From a virus, in the IMG/VR virus record IMGVR_UViG_3300043427_000544, positions 1-26,485 of that record: a DNA stretch of 26,485 nucleotides; one strand, written 5' to 3'. Both the position numbers and the translations under genes were made by a program. The notes under the pieces are model-generated. The model made no database searches, had not been told where the DNA came from, and worked only from the letters and a program-made list of their open reading frames with translations. This document shows, one piece after another, positions 21,149 to 26,485 of this stretch (position 1 is the first letter of the stretch; every line of letters starts with the position of its first letter).

Positions 21149-21447
21149 CAATTCAAGTAGTTTAATAGTTCAACACTTGCTTTTGTAAACTCGTCTTTAA
21201 ACTCTTGCTCGCTAATTGGTATTAGTTCCTGTTTAATGGTTTCGTCGTACCAGCGTCCAGCAGAATAGCTAATTGGATGTATTGAAATCTCAGGATAAAT
21301 AAGTAATGTATTATCTAAACGAGACTTGACAAACAAGTAATTTTGGTCGTCCAAAATCATTTGGTAGTGATGCATAATTTTAAAGTACTTTGGAATATTA
21401 AATTCCGTATCTACAAAATGCGTGGTTTTAATTTTAATCGTTTCCAT
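21148..21447 (-). CDS. Hypothetical protein (99 aa)
   Basis: 99 residues. Strand-rich N-terminal half (TIKIKTTHFVDTEFNIPKYF, YLFVKSRLDNTLLIYPEISI) and a helical C-terminus (ISEQEFKDEFTKASVELLNYL). No family recognised. The start is preceded by ACTCCTATG, one of four similar start contexts in this operon. It overlaps the HTH gene by one base. Confidence 0.66.
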   Translation of the reverse strand: METIKIKTTHFVDTEFNIPKYFKIMHHYQMILDDQNYLFVKSRLDNTLLIYPEISIHPISYSAGRWYDETIKQELIPISEQEFKDEFTKASVELLNYLN

Positions 21448-21467
21448 AGGAGTTTGGTTTTAGGTGT

Positions 21468-21569
21468 TTACAATAATTTTAAGCCGAGCATATACCCTAG
21501 CGCAAAGATTGGCGACAAGGCCAAGACTGTGTAAATGATTTTTCCGATTACTTTAACTGCTTTTTTCAT
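21468..21569 (-). CDS. Single-helix membrane mini-protein (33 aa)
   Basis: 33 residues: a basic N-terminus MKKAVKVIGK, then one hydrophobic helix (IIYTVLALSPIFALGYMLGL) and KLL. Start ATG at 21569 with the context ACACCAATG. It is too short for long-frame detection but fits the gap between the HTH-type gene and the 99-residue gene, downstream of a candidate promoter. Membrane insertion likely; function unknown. Confidence 0.5.
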   Translation of the reverse strand: MKKAVKVIGKIIYTVLALSPIFALGYMLGLKLL

Positions 21570-21591
21570 TGGTGTTTGTTTTAAATGTTTC

Positions 21592-21622
21592 GAAATATCT
21601 AAAGATTCTAATTAATAACAAA
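21592..21622 (-). promoter_or_regulatory. Candidate promoter of the small early-gene cluster
   Basis: Minus-strand TTTG (21622-21619), 19 nt, GATATTTC (21599-21592). The -7 element departs from TAnnTTTG at two positions. It sits in the 57-nt gap between genes and has the same spacing as the candidate at 23.7 kb. Confidence 0.35.
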
Positions 21623-21626
21623 GATT

Positions 21627-21959
21627 TTATACTTTTTTCTCAATCATGTTTTTAGACTGGGCAACGTCTAGCAGCTTTTTAACCTTGCGAAATTCTAGGT
21701 TTTGGTCTTCTGCTATTTCTCGGCAGCAGTAGCCGTAAGTTGCCAAAGTTAAAATCCTACTAATTTGGTGGTCGGTTAAAATCTGAAATATATTTTCGTC
21801 CATCAATTTCCGAGGGTAAATCTCGTGAAGTTTCATTTTTGTGTAGAGCAAATAGCCAACCTTTTGCACATCTAAGCCAAGCGTTTTGGCTATCTTTTTG
21901 CGTGTCAATCCCTCCAGGTAAAGGGATTTAATTTGCTGGGTTATTTCATCAAATTCCAT
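21627..21959 (-). CDS. Protein with two helix-turn-helix segments (110 aa)
   Basis: 110 residues with two HTH-like stretches. The first, about 10-35, is YLEGLTRKKIAKTLGLDVQKVGYLLYTKM; the second, about 73-97, is ATYGYCCREIAEDQNLEFRKVKKLL. Both follow the pattern helix, IA..L.L, turn, recognition helix. A DNA-binding role in early regulation is likely. The ATG overlaps a 45-residue gene upstream by 19 nt. The stop precedes a candidate promoter by a few bases. No known family name. Confidence 0.7.
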   Translation of the reverse strand: MEFDEITQQIKSLYLEGLTRKKIAKTLGLDVQKVGYLLYTKMKLHEIYPRKLMDENIFQILTDHQISRILTLATYGYCCREIAEDQNLEFRKVKKLLDVAQSKNMIEKKV

Positions 21960-22078
21960 AGTCTTTCGAATGTTTCGTTAAAAGGTAATTTCTCTTCGTT
22001 AAATGTGGAGGCGACACCTCTTGGCGCTAGGTCTCCAGGGCGTTGTATAAACTTGCCTAAATATGTGTAATGGCTCAT
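21941..22078 (-). CDS. Hypothetical small protein (45 aa)
   Basis: 45 residues, MSHYTYLGKFIQRPGDLAPR to LWNLMK. The ATG overlaps the Gp157 stop (ATGA) and the end overlaps the double-HTH gene by 19 nt in another frame. Tyr and Arg-rich first half, acidic second half. No family recognised; supported by tight packing. Confidence 0.52.
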   Translation of the reverse strand: MSHYTYLGKFIQRPGDLAPRGVASTFNEEKLPFNETFERLWNLMK

Positions 22079-22557
22079 TTGATTTGGAGGTTAAAGTTTT
22101 CAATTAGTCTTGCGCCAGTAATATTTTCGCCGCGTTTGATGGCTTCTTTGATTGCGACCTTGTCAGCGGTAACCACGTTTTTAATGTTTATAAACTCGCT
22201 AGGCAAAGCCTCGACAATGTCAACCTCGACCGACTCGCTACGGCGTAAAGAGAGCTTAAATAAAGGACTTTCTATCTTGTCGATTGTACTTACTAGCATC
22301 GCCTCTCTAAGCGCGTCCTTGAGCCTTGTAATGGCTCGGTCTTTACTTTCCTTCATTGCTTTTAATCTCTTAATCTCTTGGTCGATTACGTCTGAATCGC
22401 TTTGGATATTTGCGATTACCTTGGCATAGTTGCCAGCTTTTGCCTGGAGTTGCTCTTGGTTAATTACCAGCATTTGCTCCAGCTCAGGTGTAAGCTCGTC
22501 GGTTTCCAATAGAAAGGCTAACTCTTGAGCCTCTCTTGTTATTTCGTATAAGTTCAT
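22075..22557 (-). CDS. Siphovirus Gp157-family protein
   Basis: 160 residues. MNLYEITREAQELAFLLE at the start, long coiled helices rich in Lys, Glu and Ala (KVIANIQSDSDVIDQEIKRLKAMKESKDRAITRLKDAL), and the C-terminal strand-containing PLFKLSLRRSESVEV, LPSEFINIK and ADKVAIKEAIKRGENITGARL. This is the full layout of PF05565 (Gp157). In several phages this gene sits beside the single-strand annealing protein and is linked to recombination or host-specific resistance; the mechanism is uncertain. Overlaps the ERF gene by ATGA. Confidence 0.88.
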   Translation of the reverse strand: MNLYEITREAQELAFLLETDELTPELEQMLVINQEQLQAKAGNYAKVIANIQSDSDVIDQEIKRLKAMKESKDRAITRLKDALREAMLVSTIDKIESPLFKLSLRRSESVEVDIVEALPSEFINIKNVVTADKVAIKEAIKRGENITGARLIENFNLQIK

Positions 22558-23105
22558 AATAATCCGTCTAAGGTGTCTTGTTGGTCTTGTGTTAAAATGT
22601 ATTTACTCAAAGCCTCTTTGGCTTGCTTTTTTTGTGCATCCGTTCCGTTTAGATATCTAACGATGTAGGCAAATTGCTCGTCGGTCGGTTTGGTCTTTAC
22701 AACCGCTGGAGTTTGGCGTACTGGTCTAGTTGCAGCCTCTCCGTCATCGTCGCTAATTGCTAGGTTTAGAATGCTTGTAATGGCGTAACGTCTTGCATAA
22801 CTAATTGCCGAGCCTTGAGCTTGTGGGTCGTTTTGTCTTACTACCTGGAGCGTGTAAGTTGCTGAAATGTACTCGCCAGTCTCGGCGTGTATTAGCATGG
22901 TTGTAAGACCGTCGCCGTTTGGAAACTGGCTAAGGATTAAACCAGCCTTTTCGAGCGGTTCGCTGACCTCTGTAATGATGTGAGGCAAGCTGGCGTAATT
23001 GGACTTAAAAAACGGATTCTTAGCGTCTTTGCTAATTTTCCCAACCATCGCATGGAACTTGGCTAAGCCTTGCGTTAGGTTTGTGATACTTGGTGATTTT
23101 TCCAT
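22554..23105 (-). CDS. ERF-family single-strand annealing protein
   Basis: 183 residues. NLTQGLAKFHAMVGKISKDAKNPFFKSNYASLPHIITEVSEPLEKAGL is the classic ERF opening (PF04404), followed by LTTMLIHAETGEYISATYTL, DPQAQGSAISYARRYAITSILNLAISDDDGEA, with the Q-x-x-G-S-A-x-[ST]-Y-x-[RK]-R-Y motif. It anneals single strands in phage recombination and end joining. Its start follows ACACACCT and lies 11 nt after a strand-rich hypothetical gene. A C-terminal Gln/Lys-rich extension of about 50 residues follows the core. Confidence 0.93.
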   Translation of the reverse strand: MEKSPSITNLTQGLAKFHAMVGKISKDAKNPFFKSNYASLPHIITEVSEPLEKAGLILSQFPNGDGLTTMLIHAETGEYISATYTLQVVRQNDPQAQGSAISYARRYAITSILNLAISDDDGEAATRPVRQTPAVVKTKPTDEQFAYIVRYLNGTDAQKKQAKEALSKYILTQDQQDTLDGLL

Positions 23106-23116
23106 AGGTGTGTTGT

Positions 23117-23383
23117 TTAAAGGTTGCGTTCAATTTCTATCTCTAATTCCATTAAAATGCTAGGCGTTGGGATTGCCTCAATTACCTCATCGGTTGACGG
23201 GTTAAAATAAAATAGGCTGGAGGTATGGTCTATTACAATTTCTGTTTCGCCATATCCTGGCGCGTACTCGCTCTCGTCCTCGGCGGAATTGTTAACGGTG
23301 TAGTCGCCTTGCCAAACGTACTCAAAGCCTTCGTAAATAAAATTTACTTGCTGGTCGTAGTGTGTTTCTGTGTCGTAGTTCAT
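23117..23383 (-). CDS. Hypothetical acidic protein (88 aa)
   Basis: 88 residues, strongly acidic and Tyr-rich: MNYDTETHYDQQVNFIYEGF, EYVWQGDYTVNNSAEDE, then SLFYFNPSTDEVIEAIPTPSI and a Glu-rich C-terminus (LMELEIEIERNL). Predicted beta-strands then a helix. The negative charge over the surface recalls DNA-mimic proteins such as anti-restriction or anti-CRISPR products, but there is no family match. Start context AAACACCTATG. Second gene of the early operon. Confidence 0.65.
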   Translation of the reverse strand: MNYDTETHYDQQVNFIYEGFEYVWQGDYTVNNSAEDESEYAPGYGETEIVIDHTSSLFYFNPSTDEVIEAIPTPSILMELEIEIERNL

Positions 23384-23391
23384 AGGTGTTT

Positions 23392-23661
23392 TTATTTTCT
23401 TTTAGCTCTTTTAACTTTATCTGTAAAAATCAAATACTTGCTACGCAATTCAGAATTAAAGAAAATATCCATCCATTGGTCTCCTGAAAAGCTATAAAAT
23501 TGCTCAAATTCGTCTTCAGATAATTTGATAGTTTTGCAGTTTTCAAATTTGCTAAAAATCATTGCTGGCACTTTAACGCCAAAGCTTTTTCTAGAAAAGT
23601 TTGCGTTTAACTCAATTCCGTAATAGTGAGTTTTTGAGGTTTTGTAAATTAACTGGGTCAT
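23392..23661 (-). CDS. Hypothetical early protein (89 aa)
   Basis: 89 residues, first gene of the minus-strand early operon. Strands at the start (TQLIYKTSKTHYYGIELNANF), a central SEDEFEQFYSFSGDQWMDIFF and a basic C-terminal tail (KVKRAKRK). No family recognised. As first early gene it could act soon after infection, where host-takeover proteins are often found. The promoter candidate lies about 40-70 nt upstream. Confidence 0.65.
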   Translation of the reverse strand: MTQLIYKTSKTHYYGIELNANFSRKSFGVKVPAMIFSKFENCKTIKLSEDEFEQFYSFSGDQWMDIFFNSELRSKYLIFTDKVKRAKRK

Positions 23662-23701
23662 AATTTTTGTGTTTTGGTTGTTGTTGTTCGTATTACTGAT
23701 T

Positions 23702-23740
23702 CAAATATCTCACAAATAAATTAGATTCCAAACTATTTGT
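23702..23740 (-). promoter_or_regulatory. Divergent early promoter/operator region
   Basis: The intergenic stretch 23662-23805 separates the minus-strand early operon from the plus-strand genes. Minus-strand TTTG (23732-23729), 19 nt, GATATTTG (23709-23702) is a near match to the promoter consensus. ACAAATA (23712-23718) and TATTTGT (23734-23740) form a 7-bp inverted repeat overlapping it, a possible operator. The plus-strand promoter was not identified with confidence. Confidence 0.42.
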
Positions 23741-23805
23741 AAAAATATTTTCATCAAAATCGAATATTTTTTTTTCGTCTCGGTTTTTATGCTTTTAACT
23801 TGCGT

Positions 23806-24126
23806 ATGGAAGAGGACAAAATTTTAAATCCGTTTGGCTACCTGGAGGCAACCAAGGTGCTGGACGAAAACAGAAAGCCAGTAGATTGGTGGATGCAATA
23901 CTTAGAGTTTAACCAGGCGGTCGAGGAAAACGAATTTTACGTTTTATTTGCCGATGGCTTGCTGGTAAAAAAAGGACGGTCTAAATACAAAAGCAGCCAA
24001 TACACCTTTGGCGACGAGTACAAATCATTTAAGCAATATTATGACGAGAAAAAGACTTTTAAGAATGACTCCAACGATAATTGGTATTTTATTGCTCATG
24101 GCATTATTGATGAAAATACTAAGTAA
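23806..24126 (+). CDS. Hypothetical protein (106 aa), plus strand
   Basis: 106 residues from ATG at 23806. An upstream TTG two codons earlier is less likely. It reads MEEDKILNPFGYLEATKVLD, then WWMQYLEFNQAVEENEFYVLFADGLLVKKGRSKYK and YTFGDEYKSFKQYYDEKKTF. Strand-helix mix with many aromatics. No family recognised. First of three plus-strand genes and coupled to the next by TAATG. Divergent orientation to the early operon suggests its own timing. Confidence 0.65.
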   Translation: MEEDKILNPFGYLEATKVLDENRKPVDWWMQYLEFNQAVEENEFYVLFADGLLVKKGRSKYKSSQYTFGDEYKSFKQYYDEKKTFKNDSNDNWYFIAHGIIDENTK

Positions 24127-24386
24127 TGGAGAATAATTTCTTTGCAGTCCAAGTTTGTGTTGTACTTGACGAAATACGGGACTTGCTAATTGCCAAAAAT
24201 CTAAAGTACGGGAACTCAGCTCTTGAGCCTCTTGGCGTATTTAGTCAGTTGTCCGCTAAGGAGGGACTACTGGTTAGGATTGACGACAAGCTAAAGCGGA
24301 TTAAAAATGGTAGCTTAGAGCGCGACGATGAGGACGTTATAAACGATTTGATTGGTTACCTGGTCTTGCTAAAGATAAATGGATAA
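24126..24386 (+). CDS. DUF1599 / nucleotide-modification-associated-like protein
   Basis: 86 residues. LDEIRDLLIAKNLKYGNSALEPLGVFS, then GLLVRIDDKLKRIKNG and DDEDVINDLIGYLVLLKI match the DUF1599-type domain (PF07659) found alone or fused in phage proteins: K-N-x-x-Y-G-[NA]-[SA], R-I-[DN]-[DV]-K-[LW]-x-R and D-[SL]-[IA]-x-D-[LI]-x-[GN]-Y. It is structurally linked by others to nucleotide metabolism and base modification. A role here is inferred. It shares a base with the upstream stop codon. Confidence 0.78.
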   Translation: MENNFFAVQVCVVLDEIRDLLIAKNLKYGNSALEPLGVFSQLSAKEGLLVRIDDKLKRIKNGSLERDDEDVINDLIGYLVLLKING

Positions 24387-24472
24387 GGTTAACTAGAGTT
24401 TACAAAAAGGGGGTAAAATGTAAGATATCCTAAACATTTTATAGGAAAAACAAACTTAATGAATGAATAATC

Positions 24473-24670
24473 ATGCCTGACATAACCATGTGCCCAGGGA
24501 CAAATTGTCCCTACAAAGAAAGCTGCTACAGATTTACGGCAAAGCCAAGCGAGTATATGCAATCCTATTTTATGAATCCTCCAATTAAGGACGGCAAATG
24601 CGAAATGTACTGGGGTGATTTAAGCGAAGCTATTTGGGGTCAGCTTCATGACATTATAAAATCTAAATAA
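24473..24670 (+). CDS. Cysteine-rich mini-protein (65 aa), paralogue of the 9409 gene
   Basis: 65 residues: MPDITMCPGTNCPYKESCYR, then FTAKPSEYMQSYFMNPP and GKCEMYWGDLSEAIW. Cysteines at 7, 12, 18 and 43. The layout M-C-x4-C-x5-C-x-R-x-TAK-x-SE ... CEMY is shared with the minus-strand 58-residue gene at 9409-9585. It lacks that copy's last two cysteines and carries a helical tail (LSEAIWGQLHDIIKSK). Could bind zinc with Cys4. The ATG follows an 86-nt gap without a clear promoter. Function unknown. Confidence 0.72.
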   Translation: MPDITMCPGTNCPYKESCYRFTAKPSEYMQSYFMNPPIKDGKCEMYWGDLSEAIWGQLHDIIKSK

Positions 24671-24842
24671 GGCTAATCTGCCACAATTAGGAAAAATTCA
24701 TGCAAGTGTCGACAAAATGTAGACGGTTGGCCACTTATATTGTCGATTTTTGGGACGAATTTATGTAAAATAGTGACAAACAATTCGAATAATTTCCGAA
24801 TAGCAACTTATAAGTTCACAGAATGGAAACTTTTGTTAACCT
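24671..24842. other. Convergent intergenic region with a palindrome
   Basis: The region lies between the converging 24473 and 24843 genes. A perfect 12-bp palindrome AACTTATAAGTT occupies 24805-24816. CTAAT / ATTAG with an 8-nt loop near 24673-24690 forms a weak hairpin. No strong T-tailed terminator or gene was found, although convergent genes normally need one. Confidence 0.45.
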
Positions 24843-25391
24843 TTAGAATAGTTTTTTACTTACACTAAGTGTATGTAATTTTTCCAAAGGCTGGAACTGG
24901 TAGCTAAATAAATACTTGTTATCCAGGTACGATACTTTTGCGCCTGGTTGTAACAAAGAGTTAACGCTTGCGCCCAAATAAATTCCTTTTGGCTTTTCGA
25001 CAATTGTCTTGGTTTCGGTGTTGGTTATTGTGTTGGTTACGACTGGTATTTTAAAATCGCTTGTTGCGGTCATTTTTAGCACCTCTCCCAAGACTTCGCC
25101 GCTTACGTTGGTACTTCCATACTCAAAAGGAAAGGACGCGTTAAAGTGGCTTATTTGTGGCTTAAAATTAATTAGTACTGTGTCCCTTAAAACTTCCGTT
25201 TTTATCTTTGTTTTAGGGACGTAAACCGTGTCTTTTACCTCTACAATCAAAGTGTCCGTTTTTGTCACGGTTTCAAATTTGTATACCGTCTCGCTTTCGG
25301 TCTTTGGGAAAAATATGCAGGCAACAAGTATTCCAGCCAAAAAGGCCAACGTTGCTATTTTAATTTTTTCGTTGTCGTTAGAGAAATTCAT
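24843..25391 (-). CDS. Membrane-anchored protein (182 aa), possible spanin-like or DUF6808-like
   Basis: 182 residues. After NDNEKIK comes a transmembrane helix (about 11-28, IATLAFLAGILVACIFF), then a Lys/Thr/Val-rich extended region (VTKTDTLIVEVKDTVYVPKTK) and strands through the C-terminal YLFSYQFQPLEKLHTLSVSKKLF. Bacteroidota phages carry similar small TM-plus-strand proteins of unknown function. The repeated TDTLxxxVKDTVYV-like pattern could span the periplasm, so a spanin or envelope role is possible. The start overlaps the upstream gene by ATGA. Confidence 0.66.
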   Translation of the reverse strand: MNFSNDNEKIKIATLAFLAGILVACIFFPKTESETVYKFETVTKTDTLIVEVKDTVYVPKTKIKTEVLRDTVLINFKPQISHFNASFPFEYGSTNVSGEVLGEVLKMTATSDFKIPVVTNTITNTETKTIVEKPKGIYLGASVNSLLQPGAKVSYLDNKYLFSYQFQPLEKLHTLSVSKKLF

Positions 25392-25609
25392 TGCTCAATA
25401 AATAAATTGTCTTGCTCTAGTATTTTGCGTAACTCATCTCGGCAGTACTTATAAGCCTGGTAAGTTTCGTCCGATAATTCTTTGTACTTCATTTCAGAGC
25501 GCAAAAGTTGGTCAAACTCCCAAATGGCGCTTTTATAGTTATGGCCGTTTATTGCCGCTTGGAAATCGTCGTTTTCCTCAGGTAAATAGTATTCCAGTAT
25601 TGCTTTCAT
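25388..25609 (-). CDS. Conserved small phage protein (73 aa)
   Basis: 73 residues: MKAILEYYLPEENDDFQAAI, NGHNYKSAIWEFDQLLRSEMKY and YKYCRDELRKILEQDNLF. The pattern LPEE..F..A..G..Y..A.WE.D..LR...KY....RD.L is a widespread small protein in phages and prophages, without an assigned function. The start overlaps the metallophosphoesterase stop (ATGA), as does its end with the membrane protein. Confidence 0.7.
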   Translation of the reverse strand: MKAILEYYLPEENDDFQAAINGHNYKSAIWEFDQLLRSEMKYKELSDETYQAYKYCRDELRKILEQDNLFIEQ

Positions 25610-26472
25610 AACGGAAATTTACAACTGTCTACAAGCATTTCCCAATTGTCAATATCCTTAGTTCTAATTCGTCGACCCTCTAAGGTTAAAATGCGGCCTC
25701 CTGTTGGCTTTACTGGGGCGCCACGTTCAACGTGCCAACCTCCAAAACCGTCCTCGTATTCTTCCTTATAGCATCCAACAATTGCTAGGTGAATTTGCTT
25801 TTGTACTAATTCGTGATAATGCTTACCTGGGTTGTATTGAATTGTATCGCGCGCATCATTACGGCTTGCGTTTTCGTGTATGTGACCCATAACAAAGACG
25901 TCCATATTTTCGTAAAGCTCTAGCGCTCTAGTTAGGTTTATGGCGCCCTTGGTAACAACTGCGCCACCACCCGCCCCATGCATATACTTTAAATTTTTTG
26001 TCATAAAAGTATTGGTTTCTAGTTGCTTTTTAATGACTACCCAACCACCATAACCCCCAGTATATACGCTCGTTTTATTTGTATAATTTAACAAATCAAC
26101 AAAGCGCTGCAATGGATCAGTTTCTAAGTTTTTTATAATTGCGGTCTCGTGGTTGCCGTAACCAATAACCGTTAGCAAATGCGCGTAAGGAGTCCACCAA
26201 TCTACGGCGTCCTCAATTACTGCGTCAATATAGTTTGCCTTGTTATGCTCGGGTAATACGTCCTTTTTACTTCGCCTTGGGTCGTACTTACCTTGCATCA
26301 TGCAAAAGAAATCGCCGTTTATAAATATTGGCATTTCTTGGTCTTTGCAGTAATCCAAATGGCGCTTTAATTTTTCTCGGTCACATTTGGGATTGTCCCA
26401 ATGTATGTCCGACAATAAAGCAATTTTGGACTCTGTTTGGCCGAGGCTTATTTGGTGTAAGTTTCTCGACAT
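25606..26472 (-). CDS. Calcineurin-like metallophosphoesterase
   Basis: 288 residues. Metal-binding motifs are in order: SDIHW (21-25, D22/H24), INGDFF (51-56), GYGNHET (105-111), His165 in MHGAGG and GHIHE (196-200). This is the standard set of the calcineurin-like superfamily (phosphodiesterases and nucleases such as Mre11-related enzymes). Substrate unknown; in phages such proteins may act on DNA ends or on nucleotides. The last gene at the right edge; its ATG is preceded by GGAAATCAAAAAA. Upstream context lies outside the window. Confidence 0.88.
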   Translation of the reverse strand: MSRNLHQISLGQTESKIALLSDIHWDNPKCDREKLKRHLDYCKDQEMPIFINGDFFCMMQGKYDPRRSKKDVLPEHNKANYIDAVIEDAVDWWTPYAHLLTVIGYGNHETAIIKNLETDPLQRFVDLLNYTNKTSVYTGGYGGWVVIKKQLETNTFMTKNLKYMHGAGGGAVVTKGAINLTRALELYENMDVFVMGHIHENASRNDARDTIQYNPGKHYHELVQKQIHLAIVGCYKEEYEDGFGGWHVERGAPVKPTGGRILTLEGRRIRTKDIDNWEMLVDSCKFPL

Positions 26473-26485
26473 TTTTTTGATTTCC

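Overview
The window is part of a tailed phage (or prophage) genome with siphovirus architecture. Its host is almost certainly a member of the Bacteroidota. Reasons: low GC with A/T-rich gene starts; almost no Shine-Dalgarno sites; promoters of the form TTG-N17-TATATTTG, matching the flavobacterial TTG / TAnnTTTG consensus; and replication proteins (a DUF4373-type initiator, ERF, Gp157) of the sort common in phages of that phylum. No integrase, tRNA gene, CRISPR array or insertion sequence was seen, so lytic versus integrated state is undecided. Family names come from motif recognition by eye, not from a search.

Layout. Nearly everything is on the minus strand, so the modules read from right to left. 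(1) 24843-26472: a metallophosphoesterase, a small conserved phage protein and a membrane-anchored protein. (2) 23806-24670: the only plus-strand genes, diverging from the early operon at about 23.7 kb. (3) 23661 down to 15688: early/replication block. It holds an ERF annealing protein, Gp157, several small HTH proteins, a replication initiator with iteron-like repeats, a DnaB-type helicase, a C5 methyltransferase with a long second gene nested in another frame, small proteins, RusA and an XRE regulator, and closes with an intrinsic terminator. (4) 15615 down to 9690: packaging and head genes (TerS, TerL, a small membrane protein, portal, morphogenesis protein, prohead protease, major capsid), ending in a strong terminator. 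(5) 9585 down to 6353: an accessory cassette of a Cys-rich mini-protein, a SAM methyltransferase and three glycosyltransferases, placed between capsid and neck genes. (6) 6341 down to the left edge: neck, tail tube, frameshifted tail chaperones, tape measure and a large propeller-repeat tail protein cut by the window edge.

How it works together. Most genes overlap by ATGA or TAATG junctions, so translation is coupled in long operons. Four genes (major tail protein, prohead protease, portal, XRE regulator) carry TATATTTG at exactly the same distance from the start codon, giving predicted leaders of about 10 nt. A fifth copy drives an apparent 85-nt structured RNA just upstream of the replication initiator. 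That RNA starts with one hairpin, ends with an intrinsic-terminator hairpin, and has complementary loops. The RNA, the gene nested in the methyltransferase, the conserved-spacing promoters, the pair of Cys-rich mini-proteins and the sugar-transfer cassette are the parts most worth following up.
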